A DNA stretch of 64,000 nucleotides, from NCBI GenBank assembly GCA_041390025.1, contig JAWKQR010000001.1:124001-188000 (forward strand), read 5' to 3'. The notes beneath the pieces were generated by a model. That model was not told where the DNA came from, ran no database searches, and saw nothing but the letters and a program-made list of their open reading frames with translations. Made by a program: the position numbers and the translations under genes. Of this stretch, positions 7,396 through 17,248 are shown piece by piece (position 1 is the first letter of the stretch; every line of letters starts with the position of its first letter). The DNA is from JBFFMO01 sp041390025 (GTDB taxonomy: Bacteria > Myxococcota_A > Bradymonadia > Bradymonadales > Bradymonadaceae).

Positions 7396-9932
7396 CGTTG
7401 AATCCGTCGCACCACGAGTCCCAAGGAGAACAACGCGGCGATCAACCAAAGGTTCTTATGGTTTGGCCGATGTGTCACCGTCGCACAACATCCACCGTCA
7501 TCCTCTGACGTGTCACCCGGTTTGGGTTCATTGGTCGTGTCATCTGGTTGCACGCAAGCCCCATCAATACATTCAAAGCCCGAGACGCAGTCCGAATTGG
7601 ACCCGCATCCCGTCGCACATCCACCATCTGGAGTACATCCCGCGTAGGGGCGGCAATCCACCGCCGCGGGAATGGCGCACGCACCGGCGCCATCGCAGCT
7701 CGCGTCGGCTGTGAATGCCCCCGCGACACACGCAGGCTCACCGCACGAGATGTCAGCACCGTAGAACTGGCATTCCCCTTGTCCGTCACACGCTCCGGTA
7801 TAACCACACGTTGACTCGGACGCTCGCGCGCACCCGTTTGCACCGCTTGGGGGTTGTTTGCCGGCCACGACCGGGGCGCAAACTCCATCCGCCTCGCCGG
7901 TGTCTTGTTGGAAACAACTCTCGCACGCACGGTCACACGGCGAATCGCAGCATTTTCCCTCGAGCACGCCACCCACACATGGGCCTTCGTAGCAGCGGTC
8001 GTTCGACAGACAGATCCCGCCGGCAAAACCGCGAGGACGTGTCCACACGGTCGTGTTCGCGTCACGAAGATTCAACGTCGCGATCGGCGCGCGCAACCCT
8101 GCCGCGTCCGCTGAGAGTCTGCGGATGGCCCCAAACTGGCCGGTCACCAAGTAGTTTACCCCGTTAAAGTAGATGTCTCGGATGTCATAGGAGTTGAGCA
8201 CGTCGCTCGGCGTCCCCACGACCTGCCCCTCAGCGCTCAGGCGCTGGATCGTGCCGGCGGTCCCGCCAAGCAGCCACTCCAGACCATTGAACTCGACCGC
8301 GTTGACGGTGCCTTCAAACGAATTCAGCGTGGTCACGTTTCCGGTCGTTCCATCAGGCTGAACCAGCGCAAACAGCGCGTTGGTCCCGTTGGTACCCGCC
8401 ATCATCCAAGCCTGCCCACCAAAACGTGCCGCATCGACGCTGGTGGCTCCCGCGAGGGTGTTGACGGCGCCTGACACCTGACCGTCGGTACGAATGCGCG
8501 CGTATTTCCCGCCTTGCCCTCCAACCAGCCAGTACTCGCCGCTCCACGCCGCGAAATGCAGATCCGACCCATCCAGAAGGTTGAGAGGTGTCCCCACAAG
8601 CGCACCGTCGTTTCCGACCAACTGCGCGACACCGCCGTCACCGACGACCAAGAAGTTGTCGCCACTCCACGACACCGCGTTCATGTCGGCGTTGCCCGTG
8701 CCGATGGTTTGAACCGCGCCAAGCGGCGAACCAAGTTTGTCCAGCAGCTGCACCTTGCCTTGCGCACCTGCGACCAAGACCCCGCCATCTGCAGCATCCG
8801 AAGCTCGAATGTCGGCCCCGTCGAGGACGGGCTGCAGGACGCGCAGAGGCATCAGGTCGGCACCAATGAACTCCACAAATGCCACGTCGCCAATGACGAC
8901 CAGCCAGCGCCCATTCACAAACCACGCACCTGCCGGCGTGCGGTCAGTTGCGAGCGATGCAGCAGGGGCCTTTGGCACCGCGTTGTTGTCCAGCAATCGC
9001 ACCGAGCCACTGTTGCCCAAGACCAGCAAATCGGTGCCGTCGGTCTCGATCGCCGACACACCTTCGCCGGTGAATACCGTGTTCCACGTCACCGAGCTGT
9101 TTGTTGGGTTGAACACACCTACGCGTCCGTCGTTCGACCCGAGCACGACCTTCGAAAGGATGAATTTTGCGGTGGTGATCTCAAGCCCAGCTTCGATCAG
9201 CGTGGCGCCTTGCGGCGTCCCGCCACCGGTGACACGCACCACCGAATCCGACGAAAACACAAACCAGTCGGTGGACTGTCCGCTGACCGGAGCGGAACCC
9301 GTGACCACATCCACAACGGCCGTGCCCGAGAACGCAACAACGCCGTTAGGACTTCCGGTCGTCAACGTGGCCGACGCTGTTGTGACACGTCCGGAAGAAC
9401 TCCCAAGCAACCACGAGTTGCCGTTCCATGCCGCGCCCGTAATCGTATCGTTTTGAAGAAGCTGCGATGCGACGGTCTGCGTCGGTTCGCCCTCGGCATC
9501 AAGCAGCTGGACCTCCCCAGAGGCGCCTCCGATGAGCCAACCCACTGGGCCGGGCTGAATCGTCGCGATCGCGTTGCCGCCAAGGGCGTCACGCACTTCG
9601 CGAATGCGAAGCGCATCGGCATCAACCGCCTGGATCTTTCCATCACCCACGACAATCCAACGGTCACTCGCGGATGACGCCGAAACGATCGGCAACCCAT
9701 CCATCACAAAACGACCCGTCAGCGCATCGGGCTCGCCGTCGGCGCCGCCAACCATCTCGACAAGGCCGTTCTGACCCGCCACGAGCCAGTTTGGCTCACC
9801 GGGTTCAACCACCGCTTGGGCGCGTGCCGTCGTCTCTGTTTGAGGCGCGGTCGTCGGTTCATTGGAATCACTGCAACCCAGTGCGGTCGCAAGAATGAGC
9901 AGTAGATTAAACGCGTGGAGCTTGGCCGCCAT
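7392..9932 (-). CDS. Large lipoprotein with propeller-like repeats, Cys-rich region and MYXO-CTERM-like tail
   Basis: An 846-residue protein. The lipoprotein signal is MAAKLHAFNLLLILATALGC. Roughly residues 40-640 contain some dozen ~45-residue repeats of the form (W/F)LV.G..G.V.L(L/I)...G, probably beta-propeller blades. Then comes a ~150-residue Cys-rich region with CLSNDRCYEGPCV, CCDSPCDRACESC and CGSNSDCVSGFEC, a Dickkopf/EGF-like pattern seen in myxobacterial surface proteins. The C-terminus (GGCC, a hydrophobic helix LWLIAALFSLGLVV, then RRIQR) resembles MYXO-CTERM. GAAGGA precedes the ATG at 9932; the open frame extends to 10385 but the extra N-terminus is Arg-rich and unlike the rest. 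First gene of an operon that continues into hutF. Probably a surface-exposed binding protein. Confidence 0.8.
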   Translation of the reverse strand: MAAKLHAFNLLLILATALGCSDSNEPTTAPQTETTARAQAVVEPGEPNWLVAGQNGLVEMVGGADGEPDALTGRFVMDGLPIVSASSASDRWIVVGDGKIQAVDADALRIREVRDALGGNAIATIQPGPVGWLIGGASGEVQLLDAEGEPTQTVASQLLQNDTITGAAWNGNSWLLGSSSGRVTTASATLTTGSPNGVVAFSGTAVVDVVTGSAPVSGQSTDWFVFSSDSVVRVTGGGTPQGATLIEAGLEITTAKFILSKVVLGSNDGRVGVFNPTNSSVTWNTVFTGEGVSAIETDGTDLLVLGNSGSVRLLDNNAVPKAPAASLATDRTPAGAWFVNGRWLVVIGDVAFVEFIGADLMPLRVLQPVLDGADIRASDAADGGVLVAGAQGKVQLLDKLGSPLGAVQTIGTGNADMNAVSWSGDNFLVVGDGGVAQLVGNDGALVGTPLNLLDGSDLHFAAWSGEYWLVGGQGGKYARIRTDGQVSGAVNTLAGATSVDAARFGGQAWMMAGTNGTNALFALVQPDGTTGNVTTLNSFEGTVNAVEFNGLEWLLGGTAGTIQRLSAEGQVVGTPSDVLNSYDIRDIYFNGVNYLVTGQFGAIRRLSADAAGLRAPIATLNLRDANTTVWTRPRGFAGGICLSNDRCYEGPCVGGVLEGKCCDSPCDRACESCFQQDTGEADGVCAPVVAGKQPPSGANGCARASESTCGYTGACDGQGECQFYGADISCGEPACVAGAFTADASCDGAGACAIPAAVDCRPYAGCTPDGGCATGCGSNSDCVSGFECIDGACVQPDDTTNEPKPGDTSEDDGGCCATVTHRPNHKNLWLIAALFSLGLVVRRIQR

Positions 9933-10036
9933 GATGTCCTTCAACCTTATCCAATGGAATTCGCAACATTTCGATGGTTTGTCCGATAACAGGCCTTTGA
10001 GTAGCAGAGAAGCCAAACAGGGGAAAGGAGGACAGT

Positions 10037-10453
10037 GTGTCTGAACTGACATCGGAAGGTTTTGCGTCGTGTTATCGAGGGCTTGAGATTCTATCTGGGG
10101 CAATGTCCGAGTGGGTGGGCGTGTGTGGCCAAGCAACCGCCCAATTGTATCTGGGCGACGCGACGGTCGTGTTCGTCCAACGCGTTGGGCCAGAGACCGA
10201 GGTGTTCTTCTTCGAAGACGCCGTCGCGTTTCAGGCGTGGCGCAATGTGATCGCCGGCGGGGATGCAGACCGGCACTTTCGCTACGTGCGAGTGTCGCCC
10301 GCCCTCGACGACGAAGACGGTCCAGTGGCCTTAGAAAGTTATGAGGCGTATGGCCGACCCATGCCTGTCGACGATGCGATGGCAAAGCGTGTGGAATGGG
10401 CGTGTCGCGAGGTCGCCGCGTCGCTGCGCAGCTCGTTGCGCCACGCAGCCTAG
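10037..10453 (+). CDS. Hypothetical protein, 138 residues
   Basis: I do not recognise this family. It has a GTG start at 10037 with GGAGGA just upstream. The product is acidic to neutral, cytoplasmic-looking (no signal peptide or membrane segment), with a beta-rich first half (ATAQLYLGDATVVFVQRVGPE, EVFFFEDAVAFQAWRNVI) and a helical C-terminus. The stop region overlaps the convergent TPR gene by 4 bp. Length, RBS and codon quality support a real gene. Confidence 0.65.
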   Translation: MSELTSEGFASCYRGLEILSGAMSEWVGVCGQATAQLYLGDATVVFVQRVGPETEVFFFEDAVAFQAWRNVIAGGDADRHFRYVRVSPALDDEDGPVALESYEAYGRPMPVDDAMAKRVEWACREVAASLRSSLRHAA

Positions 10454-11415
10454 CGCAAAATCAGCTGGTAGGCCTGTGCCGAATCGTCCCAACGCTCAAG
10501 CCGCTGAAGCAACATCGCTTTAACGACCGTCGCATACGGCAACTGCGAGGGATTGTCCGAGCGTAGCGTTCGCGCGAATGACTCAAGCGTCTCGAGCGCT
10601 TTTGCGTGTTCACCCGCCTGCGTCAGGGCCACCACCTCGTACCAGCCTGTCCACTTGAGGTCGGGGTTTTGGGAACGCGCAAGTTTCGCAAGATCAACCG
10701 CGTTTGCAGTGCGGGCACCCAACAATGCGAGCGCCGCTTCGACCACAGCCGTACGACGCAGGACGAGGTCAGCTTGCACAGGGTCCATCGCGATTTCCCC
10801 CGCAGCTGCAAGCCTTTGAGACTGCACCTGCCAAGCCTCAAGCCCGAGTGGAGGCACGAGATCCGTGCTCTGAGGCTGGAGGAGCGTTTCGAATTCATCC
10901 AGAAGGCGGCGCGACAGCGTGGCTTTGAGCTGTGCGAGGTCGGGTTGACAGTAATCCGTGCGCAATAGCGTCTCGTACAACCCCCACGAACCACCACCAC
11001 CCTCGGTAAACGCCTTCCCACTCTGCAGCCCCGCATCCAACGCCGCCCGCGCGAGCCGTTGGTTGTCGGGCAAGGTCCACACATTCTCCCCAGCGCGCGT
11101 GGCAGCGAGTTTCCGCTCCGCTTTGACCTGTTCTAAGTCTGGGGCGTCGCCCGCCGCGAGCTTGAGGTAGTTGTCGTAAAACGTCGTCGCCGCGGCGTAC
11201 TGATCCTGCCAAAAATACGCGCGCGCCAAGTTTCGGTAGGGTCCTGGCTGATTGGGATCGGCCTGGATCGCCTGCGTGTACGCCTTTTGCGCTTTCGCAT
11301 ACTCGCCGCGGTTGTACGCCGCGTTCCCCTCTTTGACGCTGGAGGCATGGTCAAACGCTGCGGCGTGCGCCAATGCCGGTATCAGCATCGTTATGAACAC
11401 AATCCATCGCAGCAT
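10450..11415 (-). CDS. Periplasmic TPR protein
   Basis: A 321-residue protein with a signal peptide (MLRWIVFITMLIPALAHA) followed by two clear TPR units (SVKEGNAAYNRGEYAKAQKAY, NLARAYFWQDQYAAATTFY) and further helical repeats, ending with a third likely TPR (KALETLESFARTLR ... RWDDSAQAYQLILR). TPR domains mediate protein-protein contacts. The start is ambiguous: GTG at 11418 or ATG at 11415; both overlap the stop of the upstream PEGA gene, so the two are translationally coupled and probably act together in the envelope. No enzymatic motif seen. Confidence 0.77.
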   Translation of the reverse strand: MLRWIVFITMLIPALAHAAAFDHASSVKEGNAAYNRGEYAKAQKAYTQAIQADPNQPGPYRNLARAYFWQDQYAAATTFYDNYLKLAAGDAPDLEQVKAERKLAATRAGENVWTLPDNQRLARAALDAGLQSGKAFTEGGGGSWGLYETLLRTDYCQPDLAQLKATLSRRLLDEFETLLQPQSTDLVPPLGLEAWQVQSQRLAAAGEIAMDPVQADLVLRRTAVVEAALALLGARTANAVDLAKLARSQNPDLKWTGWYEVVALTQAGEHAKALETLESFARTLRSDNPSQLPYATVVKAMLLQRLERWDDSAQAYQLILR

Positions 11416-12986
11416 CACAGCTTCTCCGGGGGTTCAGCATCAAATCCAAAAACGTTTGGAAATCCTGCGCCAAGACCAATCAGCAGAAGGTGGTCGTTGC
11501 CCAGCCCAGTGTCGAAGTAGGTCTGAAGGCTGTAGCGTGCCATCGCGAAGAACTTGGGGGTGATGAAGTACTGTAGCCCAATCCCCAATCCGACAAACCC
11601 CTCCGACTGAGACAGACGCTGCGGGTCGAAGCGCGGACTCTCGATGTCCAACCACGTGAAATCCATGCCCATTCCAGCTTCGGCGAACGGCACAAAGTTG
11701 TTGTAGAACTCCCGGTACGACAGCTGGAAGGGGCGCATCTGCAACCGTTGAATGCCCACGAGTTTCCCCGGCTCGTCCGTCCCAAGCGGCGTCGTCGTCG
11801 CGACGAGCTCGTCGGGCTGACCCAACAAGTAAGACATCGACAACAACACAATCCCGATGTTTTGGAATTGGTAGGCGAAGTCGAGCCGAAATCCATTCGT
11901 ATGAACCGTGCGTTCGAGGGCACCCACAGCGGGGAATCCGCCGTTCCCGTCTGTGAAACTGCGCAGCTCGTAAGGCACGTCCGCACCCGTGCGTGCGTCT
12001 TGGTAGGTCGCCGTTTGTATCCCGTGTTCGAACCCCATCCGGAAGACGTAGTTATTGACCGTGATCGCCTCGGAGCTAATCCCGGAGAACAACCCTTGGC
12101 TCTTCGCCAACGGAAGGCTTCGCCGCAATTCCTCGCCCGAGCCGATGGTCGCAGCGTCACGCAATGTGTCGTAGCCATCGGCGCGGACCTCGATGGCGTA
12201 GGTGCCCGGGGCCAAGGCGATGGGCTCGCCAACCCGGCCTTTTTGTTCGCCATTGACCAACACCAAGGCCCCGGCGGGCGCGTCTGTAACGACGAGGGTG
12301 CCCGGGAGTTCTTCAAACGTATGCTGGATCTTGTCCGTCAGACCTTTTTTTACCTCCACCTGTCCCGTGAACGGAGCGAATCCGCTGAGCGTCAGCGTGA
12401 ACTCGTGACGTCCGACCGGAAGTCGTGAAAGGCTTGGCGTGGTACCGCTCTCACGCCCATCGATAACGATCTTCGCGCCGGCAGGTGTGGTTTCGAATCG
12501 CGCAGCCCCCGTCGCATCAAAGATGTCCCGGACCACGTTGAACGCAGCGTCTCGCGCATTGGGGGCATCGATGGACGACTCACGCGTCACTGCACCCTGA
12601 GCATCGATGAGCGCGTACTTGGCCGACACCTGACCGGCAGATGTTTTGAGCGTGACATGGACAGCGAACGAAAGTTGAAGCGCGTCAAATCCCAAAGCCT
12701 GCGGGCTTGGACAGGACTCAACCCCAAGGAGACACCCCGGAAGGGGGCCCGTGTTTTCGCGAACATACGTCTTTAGCGCCGCATCCGTAAGAATGTGCCG
12801 TCCTGCTTCCCCCGCGAGTGCCTCGCCGACTGATGTCCGGAAGACCTCGATCGTGCGTTGGTTGTCGCCGTCCACGTTCCAGAGCACAACCTCGCGGTCG
12901 GACTGAGGAGCCGCCTCGTTGTCCTGAGCCGCCGCGCCAAGCGGTACCAACAGGATTAGAAGTACGATGTGGAATAAACGAAGCAT
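11415..12986 (-). CDS. PEGA-domain envelope protein with predicted beta-barrel-like C-terminus
   Basis: A 523-residue exported protein (signal MLRLFHIVLLILLVPLGAAAQ). The N-terminal ~140 residues resemble a flavodoxin-like/TolB-type region. Two consecutive PEGA domains follow: ARFETTPAGAKIVIDGRESG and GTLVVTDAPAGALVLVNG, each with a PxG(A/H)xxV-like pattern; PEGA domains are extracytoplasmic beta modules common in myxobacterial surface proteins. The last ~200 residues have alternating strands rich in aromatic residues (FRLDFAYQFQNIGIVLLSMSY, GLGIGLQYFITPKFFAMARY), suggesting an outer-membrane barrel-like domain. GGAG precedes the ATG at 12986. The gene starts about 20 bp after the corrected end of topA and is coupled to the TPR gene downstream. 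Confidence 0.76.
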   Translation of the reverse strand: MLRLFHIVLLILLVPLGAAAQDNEAAPQSDREVVLWNVDGDNQRTIEVFRTSVGEALAGEAGRHILTDAALKTYVRENTGPLPGCLLGVESCPSPQALGFDALQLSFAVHVTLKTSAGQVSAKYALIDAQGAVTRESSIDAPNARDAAFNVVRDIFDATGAARFETTPAGAKIVIDGRESGTTPSLSRLPVGRHEFTLTLSGFAPFTGQVEVKKGLTDKIQHTFEELPGTLVVTDAPAGALVLVNGEQKGRVGEPIALAPGTYAIEVRADGYDTLRDAATIGSGEELRRSLPLAKSQGLFSGISSEAITVNNYVFRMGFEHGIQTATYQDARTGADVPYELRSFTDGNGGFPAVGALERTVHTNGFRLDFAYQFQNIGIVLLSMSYLLGQPDELVATTTPLGTDEPGKLVGIQRLQMRPFQLSYREFYNNFVPFAEAGMGMDFTWLDIESPRFDPQRLSQSEGFVGLGIGLQYFITPKFFAMARYSLQTYFDTGLGNDHLLLIGLGAGFPNVFGFDAEPPEKL

Positions 12987-13006
12987 CCGTGCTCCGGGTA
13001 TGGGTG

Positions 13007-15546
13007 TCAGCTTGCCCGCTTCTCGTTGATGAGCTCTACCGCTTTCTCCAACGTCAGGTCTTCCGGTGCAACGCCCTTGGGCAGCGACGCATTGATCTTT
13101 CCGGCTTTGACGTAGGGCCCATAGCGGCCCTCGAAGATGCGATTTCATCGCCGGATGACGGGTCTTTCCCGAGTTCGCGTAGGACTTTGGCGCCACGACG
13201 TTTGCCCTTTGGCTCTTTGAGCAGCGCGAGCGCCTCTTCCAACGTCACCGTGAAGACTTCCGCGGGTGATCCGAGGTTGCGGTACTCCTTGCCATGCTTG
13301 ACGAAGGGGCCAAACCGCCCGATGCCGGCTTCGATCTCCACCTTGTCGTCCGGGTGTTTTCCGACCACGCGTGGCAACGACAAGATCTCGACCGCCTTGG
13401 ACAGAGAAAGGTCTTCCGGACTTACATTCTTGGGAATCGACGCCGTGCGCGGTTTGGGATTGTCATCCGTGCGCTCGCCGAGCTGGAGATAGGGTCCAAA
13501 CCGCCCCTTCATCAGCAGGATGGGTAGGCCTGTTTCAGGGTGATCACCAAGGCTCGCAGGACCTTTTTCGCGCTCATCAAGCAGCTTCTGGAGCTTCTCA
13601 AGCGAAAGGTCCGCCGGGGGGATCGAGTCGGGCACGTTGACCGTTTTCAGCTCACCGTCCTGACCCGGGAGTTGTGCGTAGGCGCCGTAGCGTCCAACCC
13701 GAAGGGTTCCGTCAAACTCCTCAAGGTTGACCACCCGCACCTTGTCTGGCTCGATGGTGCGGTCACCTGAATCCACTTGGTCGCGGAATGCGCCTTCCTT
13801 TCGGTAGAAGTCGTGCAGGTACTTGACCTTGCTGGCAGACCCCTGCGCGATCGCGTCGAGGTCGTCCTCCATGCGGGCCGTGAACTTAAGGTCGACCAGC
13901 TCCGGAAAAAACGTCTCGAGGAACTCGCACACGGCAAACGCCATGTAGGTCGGGACCAGCGTCTTGCCCTCCTTCCGGGCGAATCGACCGTCGGCGATCT
14001 TGCCCAAGATCGTGGCATAAGTGCTCGGACGCCCGATCCCCTCTTCCTCAAGCTTTTGCACAAGCGAAGCTTCCGTAAAACGTGCCGGCGGTTTGGTCTC
14101 ATGCTCAAGCGCATCCGCGCCCTCACAAGGGATTTTTTCGCCGTCCTTCATGTCCGGAAGAATAACTTCTTTGTCCTCGAGGCTCGCTTCAGGGTCATCG
14201 GTCCCCTCGACGTAGGCGCGAATAAAACCCGGGAAATCAATGCGGTTACCGTTGGCGCGCAATCCCAACTGTTTGCCTGCAATCTCCGCCGCAAAGTCGA
14301 CGCGGATGGACGTCTTCTGGGCGTCATTCATCTGGCAAGCGACCGTACGTTTCCAAATCAGGTCGTAGAGCGACTTCTCTTTGCCCCGAAGTCCGGTCTT
14401 GTCCGGGTGCGTGAACGAGTCACCGGTTGGACGAATGGCCTCGTGCGCCTCCTGCGCGCCCTTGGATTTCGACGCATAGATGCGGGGCTTGTCCGGAAGA
14501 TATGCATCGCCGTACAAACTCTTGATCGCGTCTCGCGCACCGTCGATGGCTTGCTGCGACAGATTCGTACTGTCGGTACGCATGTACGTAATGAAACCGT
14601 TCTCGTAGAGGCTCTGCGCGATCGACATCGCGTCCCGCGCCGAGAGATTCAGCTTGCGCGAGGCTTCCTGCTGTAAGGTCGAGGTCGTAAACGGTGCCTT
14701 GGGACTCGTCTTGTACTGACGCTCGGTCATCGAGTGGACGACCACGTTTGCACTCTGCAGCCCGGTCGCCATGACGCGGGCGTCTTTTTCGCTCAGGAGC
14801 AACACGTCCTTGCCCTTCGCGACTTTGCCCGTGGACTCGTCAAAATCCTTCCCGGTGGCCACGCGTTTCCCGTCCACCTCAACGAGGTCGGCGTCAAATC
14901 GGGTGTTCCCCTTCTTCAGGTGAGCTTTGATGTCCCAGTAGTTGGCGCGTTTGAAGCGTCGTCGCTCGCGCTCGCGCTCAACCAACAACCAGACCGCGGG
15001 CGATTGCACACGTCCGGCGGACAAGCCGTACTTGATCTTCTTCGCGACCAGAAGCGACAGAGGATAGCCCACGAGGCGGTCCAGAATTCGACGCGTCTCC
15101 TGCGCTTCCACCAGGTGCGTGTCGAGGTCGCGCGTGTTGTTAAGCGCGTCATTGATGGCCGTCTTCGTGATCTCGTTGAACACCATACGCCGTACCGGCA
15201 TTTTGGGCTTGAGGGCCTCCAACAAGTGCCAGCTGATGGCTTCTCCCTCGCGATCCTCGTCGGTTGCGAGCAACAATTCGTCGGCATCCGCGAGTTCTTT
15301 GCGCAGCTCCGTCAACGACTTCTTGGATTTGGGGTCCTTGACCACGTAGACGGCTTCAAAGTCTTTGTCGACGTTCACGCCAAGGCTTGCCCAAGCTTCT
15401 TTCTTATACTTCTCGGGCATTTGACCCGCATTGTCCGGGAGATCTCGCACGTGGCCCATCGAGGCCCGCACTTTGTAGCCTTTGGGCAGGTATTTCTCGA
15501 TGGTCTTGGCCTTTGCGGGCGACTCGACAATCACAAGCTTCGACAT
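13007..15546 (-). CDS. topA: DNA topoisomerase I (one apparent frameshift near the 3' end)
   Basis: Type IA topoisomerase that relaxes negative supercoils. The Toprim domain has KLVIVESPAKAKTIEKYL and TDEDREG (residues 95-101). The active-site tyrosine is Tyr321 in FITYMRTDSTNL. The cleavage domain is complete, and the C-terminus carries lysine-type Topo_C repeats (FGPYLQLGE, FGPFVKHGKEYRNL) instead of Cys4 zinc fingers. As read, the frame runs into a short wrong tail ending at 13054. A single missing base near 13138-13142 restores IFEGRYGPYVKAGKINASLP, a canonical final repeat that continues through PEDLTLEKAVELINEKRAS to a TGA at 13007. I give the corrected extent. The lost repeat is so regular that a sequencing indel or a very recent mutation is likely. 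A dispersed motif (13056) encodes the PEDL of this last repeat. Confidence 0.93.
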
Positions 15547-15605
15547 AGTAACAACCTATAAGTGATGAAGCGTCTTGGGACGCAGCGCGAACGCCGAAAG
15601 CAATA

Positions 15606-15633
15606 GGGGGTAGATTTGCCTTTGTCTACCCCC
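15606..15633. terminator. Perfect 9-bp inverted repeat between a TPR gene and topA
   Basis: GGGGGTAGA at 15606-15614 and TCTACCCCC at 15625-15633 pair perfectly around a 10-base loop. It sits just downstream of the TPR gene stop (15649) and about 60 bp upstream of the topA start, both on the minus strand. There is no clear T-run after it on the minus strand, so it could be a weak terminator/attenuator or an mRNA-stabilising hairpin. Confidence 0.5.
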
Positions 15634-15648
15634 TTCCCACGATCGACC

Positions 15649-17073
15649 CTATTCGTCGCCTTTGGGATTCCGGACAGCGTCCAAAGGGTTCTGACCACTT
15701 TTAACCATTTTGTAAAATAACTTCATTTGCGCTTCGAGCTGCTCCTCAGGGATTTGGTCGAGGTCGACGTTGTCCAACATGTTGGGGTCAATGCCGCTCT
15801 TTTCGAGCATCGTGTCGGGCATCGTCTTGAGCAGATTGGGCGCGTTCTTCATCGCCATACGCATGATCGGTTTGAACGCAGGCTTGATGTTGCCCTCGGA
15901 GTCAAAAACTTGGTCCAACATCGCCGCCGGATTCAACCCGCCAAGGCCAGGAATTCCCATCCCCGGGAACCCGCCGCCCATCCCTGCAAAGGGATTGGAG
16001 GAGGTTTGCGCCGGTTTTTCAGCCTTGGGCTTGGGCTCCTCGGCCTTCTGCGGCAAGAACCGGGAGATGTCCAGATACTGTGAGAGCGGGCCGAAAATGA
16101 AATCGAGCATCTCTACAGGTTCGGACTCTGCACGCGCAAAATCGGTCGCCGCCGCGTCGCCGTCGCCTTTCAACTGCAAGGCATTGGCGCGCGCCAAGTA
16201 CGAGTCCGGAAGACTTGGGTCAAGCTTCACCGCACGCTCGGCCGCTTTAAGCGCGAGCGCGGCATTGCCGTCAGCGAGCTGGACTTGGGCGAGCTGGACA
16301 AATGCGAACGCTTCATCATTGTGGGCGTTGGATGCCCGCATCGCATCTTCTTTTGCGCCCTTGATGTCCCCTTGACTCAGCCGCAAAATGCTCCGCAACA
16401 ACAACGACTCCAACGAAGCATCGTCCCCGTGAGCTGCCACGTTCAACGCATCGAGCGCGAGTTTGGTCTCCCCGCGAACGACCAGCAACGCCCCGTGCGT
16501 ATGAGCGTAGTCACGATCGTCGCTCGCAAGTTGCCGGGCTCGCTCAATGTCCCGAAGCGCCGCGTCAAGCGCACCAAGATGAATGTCGACCTCCGCACGT
16601 GACGCGTAGGCGCTCGGGTCTTCCGGATCAAGCAAGATCGACTTCGACAGGTCAACCCGTGCGGCGTCCCATTCCTCCAACTGCATGTAAACCAACGCGC
16701 GGCCTTCGAAGCTCAACGCCCGTTCGGCGTCAAGCGCGATGGCTTTGTCAAACTGATCCAGCGCGGTCTCGTATTGCTCGGCATTGTACATCGCCCATCC
16801 GGCAATGCTGTAGACCCTCGCATCGTACCAACCAAGGTTCATCGCCTTCTGAGCGTCCTTCCAAGCTTCACCCTCGTCATCCAGTTCAAGATGGAGCTCG
16901 GCACGCCGCGCAATCAGCGCCCCACGCAACAACCGGTAGTCCTCCAACTCGCCCATCGAGCCAAGAATGAGGTTTATACGGTCCATCGCTTGGTGATACA
17001 GGTCCGACTCCACGAAGGTCGTGACTTCACGGTCAATGGCTTCAAGTTGTTTTGTTTGGTCTTCATTCAACAT
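15649..17073 (-). CDS. TPR protein with STI1-like Met/Gly-Pro-rich C-terminus
   Basis: A 474-residue protein without signal peptide. Residues about 40-320 are consecutive TPRs, for example ARVYSIAGWAMYNAEQYETA, SFEGRALVYMQLEEWDAA and AFVQLAQVQLADGNAALALK. A Lys/Glu/Pro linker and a Gly/Met-rich segment (FAGMGGGFPGMGIPGLGG) follow. The end (MLDNVDLDQIPEEQLEAQMK) resembles the DP-rich/STI1-type helical modules of co-chaperones. A role as a cytoplasmic scaffold or co-chaperone is an inference. The ATG at 17073 has GGGAG upstream, and that sequence is supplied by a reverse-oriented copy of the dispersed motif (17076-17089). Confidence 0.76.
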   Translation of the reverse strand: MLNEDQTKQLEAIDREVTTFVESDLYHQAMDRINLILGSMGELEDYRLLRGALIARRAELHLELDDEGEAWKDAQKAMNLGWYDARVYSIAGWAMYNAEQYETALDQFDKAIALDAERALSFEGRALVYMQLEEWDAARVDLSKSILLDPEDPSAYASRAEVDIHLGALDAALRDIERARQLASDDRDYAHTHGALLVVRGETKLALDALNVAAHGDDASLESLLLRSILRLSQGDIKGAKEDAMRASNAHNDEAFAFVQLAQVQLADGNAALALKAAERAVKLDPSLPDSYLARANALQLKGDGDAAATDFARAESEPVEMLDFIFGPLSQYLDISRFLPQKAEEPKPKAEKPAQTSSNPFAGMGGGFPGMGIPGLGGLNPAAMLDQVFDSEGNIKPAFKPIMRMAMKNAPNLLKTMPDTMLEKSGIDPNMLDNVDLDQIPEEQLEAQMKLFYKMVKSGQNPLDAVRNPKGDE

Positions 17074-17248
17074 CGAGGACTCCCGGGTTCGACCTTGTTA
17101 TGAAACATGGGCGCAAGCTTTGCGAATGCAAATTTGCACAGTTCACCCTGCGAAATGCATTTGCGCCTGCGAACACCTGAAACGCGAACACGGTATTGGT
17201 GCAGTGAGAAGCGGGAGTGGCCCGACTTCTCCAGAAAAAGGGAAAGGT

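Noticed and set aside
8514..9677. A 387-residue plus-strand open frame inside the large lipoprotein gene
   Set aside because: Arg/His/Gln-rich composition typical of antisense frames in GC-rich DNA; the minus-strand gene has clear repeats and sorting signals.
9933..10385. N-terminal extension of the 846-residue lipoprotein
   Set aside because: The extra ~150 residues are Arg/Pro-rich without homology, overlap an independent plus-strand gene, and would bury the lipoprotein signal.
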